Positions 37,380-41,341 of a stretch of DNA of 41,341 nucleotides are shown here, one piece after another (position 1 is the stretch's first letter; each line of letters opens with the position of its first letter). The notes below the pieces were generated by a model. It was given only the letters and a program-made list of their open reading frames with translations, had not been told where the DNA came from and searched no databases. The DNA lies in contig NZ_CBVI010000147.1 in the NCBI RefSeq assembly GCF_000513195.1, forward strand, positions 1 through 41,341, in the 5' to 3' direction. The stretch comes from Bacteroides timonensis (lineage in GTDB: Bacteria; Bacteroidota; Bacteroidia; Bacteroidales; Bacteroidaceae). Position numbers and translations under genes: made by a program.

Positions 37380-39469
37380 AAATAGTCAATACCAAAGCCG
37401 GCCAAGCCTACCATCTTACTCCCGGTACTCAACTCGAAATCGAGCGTCCCAACCTCTTTTTTAACGAGTGGGGCGAGCAGTCCCTGCCAACCGATCTCCC
37501 GGACACCGACCTGAACCGCCAGCTTACCAACTACCCGGACATGCTGGCCAACCGGAACAAACCTTCAGCCAACATAGATTGTAGCATCCAGGATGGCGAT
37601 TACTTTATGCCTTGCCGGCAAGCCATTTTAGGGGCCAAACGCCGTGAAAAGATTTCCACGGCATTCTACATGAACGAAGGTTCCTTTCTTTCCAGGATAT
37701 CCGATGTCACACTAACCGATATCTTTGGTGATGAAACCATTCCAGGAATCACCACCGTCCAGCAAGGAATAGACTTCTGTTGGTCCCTTCGTGACAACTC
37801 GCATCCCAATTTCGCCATTTTCCCGATAACGGTCAATCTGGATGGAGACCGTCGGTATGTCAATCGCATCAATTATATGAACGACGCCGGCGTCTGCATA
37901 TCCAGCAGTGCCGGAAAAGGAAGCTATCGTTTCTACAACTCTTTCGAACGCAAAGAAACCGTCAACGATCGTATCATTAAGCTTGAGCCGGGCTATTATA
38001 TTTCTCCTTTCATTCGTGCCGCATATCTATTGCGCCGTATCTTCACCTACTTTGGTTATACCTTGCTCGATCACTTCCTCCTGACGAGCGAGCCTTTCAG
38101 CAAAATGGTATTCATCAATAATACCATCGACTCCCTTGTCAACGATACAATTTTACTTTCCCACCTGGTGCCCGATTGCATGGCTAACACCATCCTCGAT
38201 GTTTATCGCAAAAAGTTCTGCTGTGAGTTTATACCCGACGAAGTTGCACGTACTGTGCGTATAGAACTGTTTAACGACATCATGGAGTCAAAACCAACAG
38301 TTGATTTAACCCCATATCTGAAATCCCATCCTGAACTTTCTTTCCCCGGATACCAACAGCTCAAGCTATCCTCTGAAACGGTGATTACAGAAGGGGATGC
38401 CTACGATTCAACTTACGAACTGGAGGCTAAATATCCGGAAGCCTGGTACAAAGAGGCTGATGGTAGCTATTGTCGTACAGGCTACACAAGTACCACCATC
38501 GAGGAACGACTTTCCGATGGCAACATTCCCTACTATGCCGGCGGTCCTCTCAAGGCCTATGAGGTCAAAGTACCGGATTGTGCGTTTTGCTTGTCATATC
38601 TTGCCTTTTCGGATATACCGGATACAAATAGAGGTACAATGAAAAGGGGAGAGACAGCTCCTTATATCGGTGATGGCCGCACACTCAACTCAACGATCGA
38701 TGGCGTACCCGTAGAGAGTGCTGCCGAAGATTCTACAGCGTCAGATGATGATGTTGTGGCAGATAATCCGGATCAGAAACCCATCCTGTCTTTCGTGCAC
38801 TATAGCTCTAATTATGCAGTCGGAACCAACCATGATGTATTGGGTAAATGGGGATATTCCCTGCTATATAATGGTCCCACTGGTATATTCGAGAAATTCT
38901 ACCGGAAGTTTGACAACCTTCTCCGTAATTCCCTTCATAAGGTCTCTGCCGATTTATTGCTCCCTAACTCTTTAAAAAATTCCCTTCAGGTTCATCACAA
39001 GGTTACTCTCCAGGGAGTTGAGTTGTTATTCAACATCTTTAAATACACGATCGGTGGAGAATCAGAACCGGTAACCTCTGAGTTGATGACCACTGCACTC
39101 TATGAACCACTATCTATTGCAAAGTCCGAATCCGAACGTATGATCCGGAACACGGAGTACAAATGGATGATTGTTTCCAACAGAACTGAAGTTAGTGAAG
39201 CAGAATACATCGCTGCCGGTTACAGTACCGATACTGACACAAGTCTGAGGAATAATCAAAATGCAATTCCAGCCATTTATCCTTTGCAACCGACTAAAGC
39301 TATTTATGATGCTGGAGGAACCTATTATCATCGTACTTTCTATACGCATTTAACAGATCGGAACAACAAGAAAGTCTACTATCGTATGGACTTGTCTTTG
39401 CGTCCTGCTCTTTTCTCAGAGAAGGATCCTAACGAACGTCCCTCACGTCCGTCAACGACTCCCACCTGA
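37376..39469 (+). CDS. Tail tip / distal tail protein
   Basis: A 697-residue protein following the tape measure with a 4-nt overlap, the place of distal tail and tail-tip proteins. The N-terminus (MKIVNTKAGQAYHLTPGTQL, then EIERPNLFFNEWGEQSLP) resembles the start of baseplate hub-type proteins. The rest is a large mixed domain rich in Tyr and Asp, including LEPGYYISPFIRAAYLLRRI, and an acidic low-complexity insertion near residues 445-465 (ESAAEDSTASDDDVVADNPD). It is probably part of the adsorption apparatus. No enzymatic motif seen. Confidence 0.65.
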   Translation: MKIVNTKAGQAYHLTPGTQLEIERPNLFFNEWGEQSLPTDLPDTDLNRQLTNYPDMLANRNKPSANIDCSIQDGDYFMPCRQAILGAKRREKISTAFYMNEGSFLSRISDVTLTDIFGDETIPGITTVQQGIDFCWSLRDNSHPNFAIFPITVNLDGDRRYVNRINYMNDAGVCISSSAGKGSYRFYNSFERKETVNDRIIKLEPGYYISPFIRAAYLLRRIFTYFGYTLLDHFLLTSEPFSKMVFINNTIDSLVNDTILLSHLVPDCMANTILDVYRKKFCCEFIPDEVARTVRIELFNDIMESKPTVDLTPYLKSHPELSFPGYQQLKLSSETVITEGDAYDSTYELEAKYPEAWYKEADGSYCRTGYTSTTIEERLSDGNIPYYAGGPLKAYEVKVPDCAFCLSYLAFSDIPDTNRGTMKRGETAPYIGDGRTLNSTIDGVPVESAAEDSTASDDDVVADNPDQKPILSFVHYSSNYAVGTNHDVLGKWGYSLLYNGPTGIFEKFYRKFDNLLRNSLHKVSADLLLPNSLKNSLQVHHKVTLQGVELLFNIFKYTIGGESEPVTSELMTTALYEPLSIAKSESERMIRNTEYKWMIVSNRTEVSEAEYIAAGYSTDTDTSLRNNQNAIPAIYPLQPTKAIYDAGGTYYHRTFYTHLTDRNNKKVYYRMDLSLRPALFSEKDPNERPSRPSTTPT

Positions 39470-39473
39470 TTTT

Positions 39474-39508
39474 GTCCTTTTAATAATCCCACTCCAGCTC
39501 TAATTTTG
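39474..39508 (+). promoter_or_regulatory. Late promoter 6 (tail fibre / baseplate gene)
   Basis: GTCCTT (39474-39479), 21 nt, TAATTTTG (39501-39508). It is the sixth copy with identical spacing and begins 4 nt after the previous stop. Confidence 0.65.
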
Positions 39509-39527
39509 GCATAAAAAAGAAATCAAT

Positions 39528-41341
39528 ATGACAATACTTCAGCAACCGGACGCTTTATCGCTATCTCAGAACTTGAAAGAGTTTCGCATCTCTTCTTCTG
39601 ATCAGGTCTCCTTTGTCCTGAAGCAAGGCGATGTCGAAATCCTCTCTCAGCGATACGATCCGTCGTCCAACAACGACATCACAATAAACCTGCGTGATAT
39701 CATCCATGCCAGGTTATCCTATCGGTTGTTCGAGTCCGGGCAAGTATATCAGCAAACCTCGCTTGTTTCCGATTTTACTGCAGTAATTGATGGCACATCT
39801 GTACTGACCTTCCGCGTCATCCGCGCCGGCGTCGATCGTTTATCCGACTCCGCTGCTAATTTTCTCACGCAGAACTTCCTCACTTGGCAACCCAATATCA
39901 AGCCGGTTACTTACTATTCTCCGGAATTCCTGACCTACTATTCCGTAGTCTCCAGTACAGTGAAGCTGCGGGCCTTTTTCACTGACGATTCCGGATCCGT
40001 CACTTCGTATACTGACTATACTGTCGCTGAACTGACTGCCGGCATTGCCTACACACTCCCTCTGCAGTACTCTGTTGTTGCCGGCTGGCTCAACCATCAG
40101 CTGCCGGCCTATTACGATGTCTGGGTTGAGAATCCCACCGGCCAACGACTCACATACGTACAGCGTTACTATGCCGAAGACATGCGCACAGAGCAGGAAC
40201 AGTGGATTCTCTTCGAGAACTCTCTGGGCGGGCTCGATACCTTCCGCGCCTACGGAACCACCACATTCAACGGCAATCACACCCACAACCTGGCTGAAAT
40301 TGACGAAGTCTCCCAGGAGTACCGCATCGACACTGAACGTAAGTTTCAAAAAAACACTGGCCACTTAAACTCAGATGAGCGCAAATGGCTACTCGACTTC
40401 TTCCCCTCCCAGGCTAAATACCTCTATGTCGGTAACTACCTGCGTCAGATCGTTGTCACCGAAAGTAACATAAGTTACACCGATCGTACCCTTCCCAGCA
40501 ACTATACATTCACTTTCAAATATGCGGATGCCCGTCCCTTATTAAACCTCCCCAGAACCAACATCCCTGCAGATGTCCTCAACATCACTGTGCCCGAAGT
40601 AGGTTCTTTTACAGTGCCCCCTCGGCTTGCTGAAGTTTCCCGCCTGCCACTCTCCGAGGGGGCACTCTTTCCTATCCAGAACCCTTACTCCGAGGAGTGG
40701 GGGACTACCACTGCCGAAGGCTTCGCCACTTTTGTTGGGCAATTCTTATCTTCATTCGCAGGATCCAGCGGTGGTGTTGGCCATCAGCATAAAAACATAG
40801 ACTTACTGAATCTACTTAGCTATTTTCAAGAGTACTTGTTAGTCAATAGCCAGAAAATCAAAGCCGGTTATGCCGATATGGCTGGAGATATCGAAGGGGA
40901 TAAATATATTCATAAAGACCGTTCAGATTTTACAGAATTTCTCCTCAAATTATTAGGTGGTGCTGAAATTGGTGAAACAATAGACTCTCTCACTGCTGGG
41001 AAAGGTATTCTTCTTAAAGATGGCCGTGTACAAGCTGATACTCTGGAAGCTCGTTTTGCCCTCATTGTTCAGGAAGTTATCTTCAATCGACAGTCCGCAA
41101 TGGAGTCTGATTATTTCTTTTCCGAAGCCGGTACAATTGAAAGCGTCGAATTACTGGAAGATGGCACCTACAGGCTACCTCTTCGTAAACAATGGGAGAA
41201 TGATTTCACAGCTTTGAGTGAAAATGATGTCATCTATGGCATCGTAAATAACCTTGCATCAGGTGGCGGAGATTATTATACTTCCTGGTTACGTGTCCTG
41301 AATGTGAACACAGTGGCCAATACCATAACTGCTGTCATGTT
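39528..41341 (+). CDS. Tail fibre or baseplate protein, cut by the right edge
   Basis: An open frame of 604 codons with no stop before the window ends. The N-terminal 300 residues are beta-rich (FRISSSDQVSFVLKQGDVEI, SVVSSTVKLRAFFTDDSGSV), followed by a region of the FDKYLYVGN/RQIVV type (FPSQAKYLYVGNYLRQIVVT). From about residue 420 it becomes Gly-rich with HQHKN and a pattern (AGYADMAGDIEGDKYIHKDR, then FLLKLLGGAEIGETIDSLTA) that I associate with Bacteroidales phage tail fibre and adsorption proteins. It likely contacts the host surface. The C-terminus, which would carry receptor specificity, is outside the window. Confidence 0.6.
   Translation, partial: MTILQQPDALSLSQNLKEFRISSSDQVSFVLKQGDVEILSQRYDPSSNNDITINLRDIIHARLSYRLFESGQVYQQTSLVSDFTAVIDGTSVLTFRVIRAGVDRLSDSAANFLTQNFLTWQPNIKPVTYYSPEFLTYYSVVSSTVKLRAFFTDDSGSVTSYTDYTVAELTAGIAYTLPLQYSVVAGWLNHQLPAYYDVWVENPTGQRLTYVQRYYAEDMRTEQEQWILFENSLGGLDTFRAYGTTTFNGNHTHNLAEIDEVSQEYRIDTERKFQKNTGHLNSDERKWLLDFFPSQAKYLYVGNYLRQIVVTESNISYTDRTLPSNYTFTFKYADARPLLNLPRTNIPADVLNITVPEVGSFTVPPRLAEVSRLPLSEGALFPIQNPYSEEWGTTTAEGFATFVGQFLSSFAGSSGGVGHQHKNIDLLNLLSYFQEYLLVNSQKIKAGYADMAGDIEGDKYIHKDRSDFTEFLLKLLGGAEIGETIDSLTAGKGILLKDGRVQADTLEARFALIVQEVIFNRQSAMESDYFFSEAGTIESVELLEDGTYRLPLRKQWENDFTALSENDVIYGIVNNLASGGGDYYTSWLRVLNVNTVANTITAVM

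Noticed and set aside
1..41341. tRNA genes, integrase, att sites, diversity-generating retroelement
   Set aside because: None seen: no cloverleaf with CCA or T-loop was recognised, no recombinase or reverse transcriptase frame exists, and no VR/TR repeat pair was found near the tail gene within the window.

Overview
The window is a tailed-phage genome segment (prophage or free phage) of a Bacteroidales host, most likely Bacteroides or a close relative. The support is: promoters with the Bacteroidetes -7 box TAnnTTTG, most genes lacking a Shine-Dalgarno sequence, and small families I associate with Bacteroidales phages (DUF4248, DUF5053, HU-like protein beside the head genes). A 1176-residue tape measure points to a long-tailed (siphovirus-like) virion. 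No integrase, reverse transcriptase, transposase, tRNA or CRISPR array is visible. All genes but one are on the + strand. The window cuts a gene at each end.

Layout. 1-9250: regulatory and replication genes: the tail of an antirepressor-like gene, a run of small overlapping early genes, a 1358-residue primase-helicase, a KilA-N protein, then a non-coding region with about 11 copies of TGTTGGAC around an AT-rich dyad (candidate origin or operator array) ahead of a basic protein. 9264-15960: head genes (S49-type protease, major capsid), a putative tail tube protein, a gene pair joined by an apparent -1 frameshift, HU, DUF4248. 16000-19115: two accessory cassettes (a STAS/GHKL-ATPase three-gene set, then three tiny genes). 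19116-26216: packaging and head completion (terminases, portal, connectors). 26219-27632: lysis (holin, M15 endolysin, unimolecular spanin candidate). 27747-33375: accessory block (amidoligase, DUF5053, a minus-strand membrane peptide, an HSDR_N-type nuclease with a membrane partner, a cassette of tiny genes). 33378-41341: tail (tape measure, distal tail proteins, edge-truncated fibre/baseplate gene).

Two regulatory layers stand out. First, six late operons (starting at 9738, 19163, 22063, 26270, 33432, 39528) share a promoter with GTCCTT placed exactly 21 nt before TAnnTTYG, where the host -33 TTTG box would be. Second, five dispersed accessory units (leaders at about 343, 7595, 16034, 18238, 31695) carry a different promoter and begin with a structured RNA in which helix A/A' and helix B/B' interleave (A-B-A'-B', a pseudoknot). 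Helix sequences differ between copies but complementarity is kept. In four of the five, the 5' arm A is repeated a third time exactly at the start codon, so A' can pair either with the RNA 5' end or with the translation start. This looks like a family of translational switches controlling phage accessory genes, and it is my main candidate for an undescribed system. The STAS/GHKL-ATPase/STAS-like/membrane-protein cargo under one of these leaders is the second.
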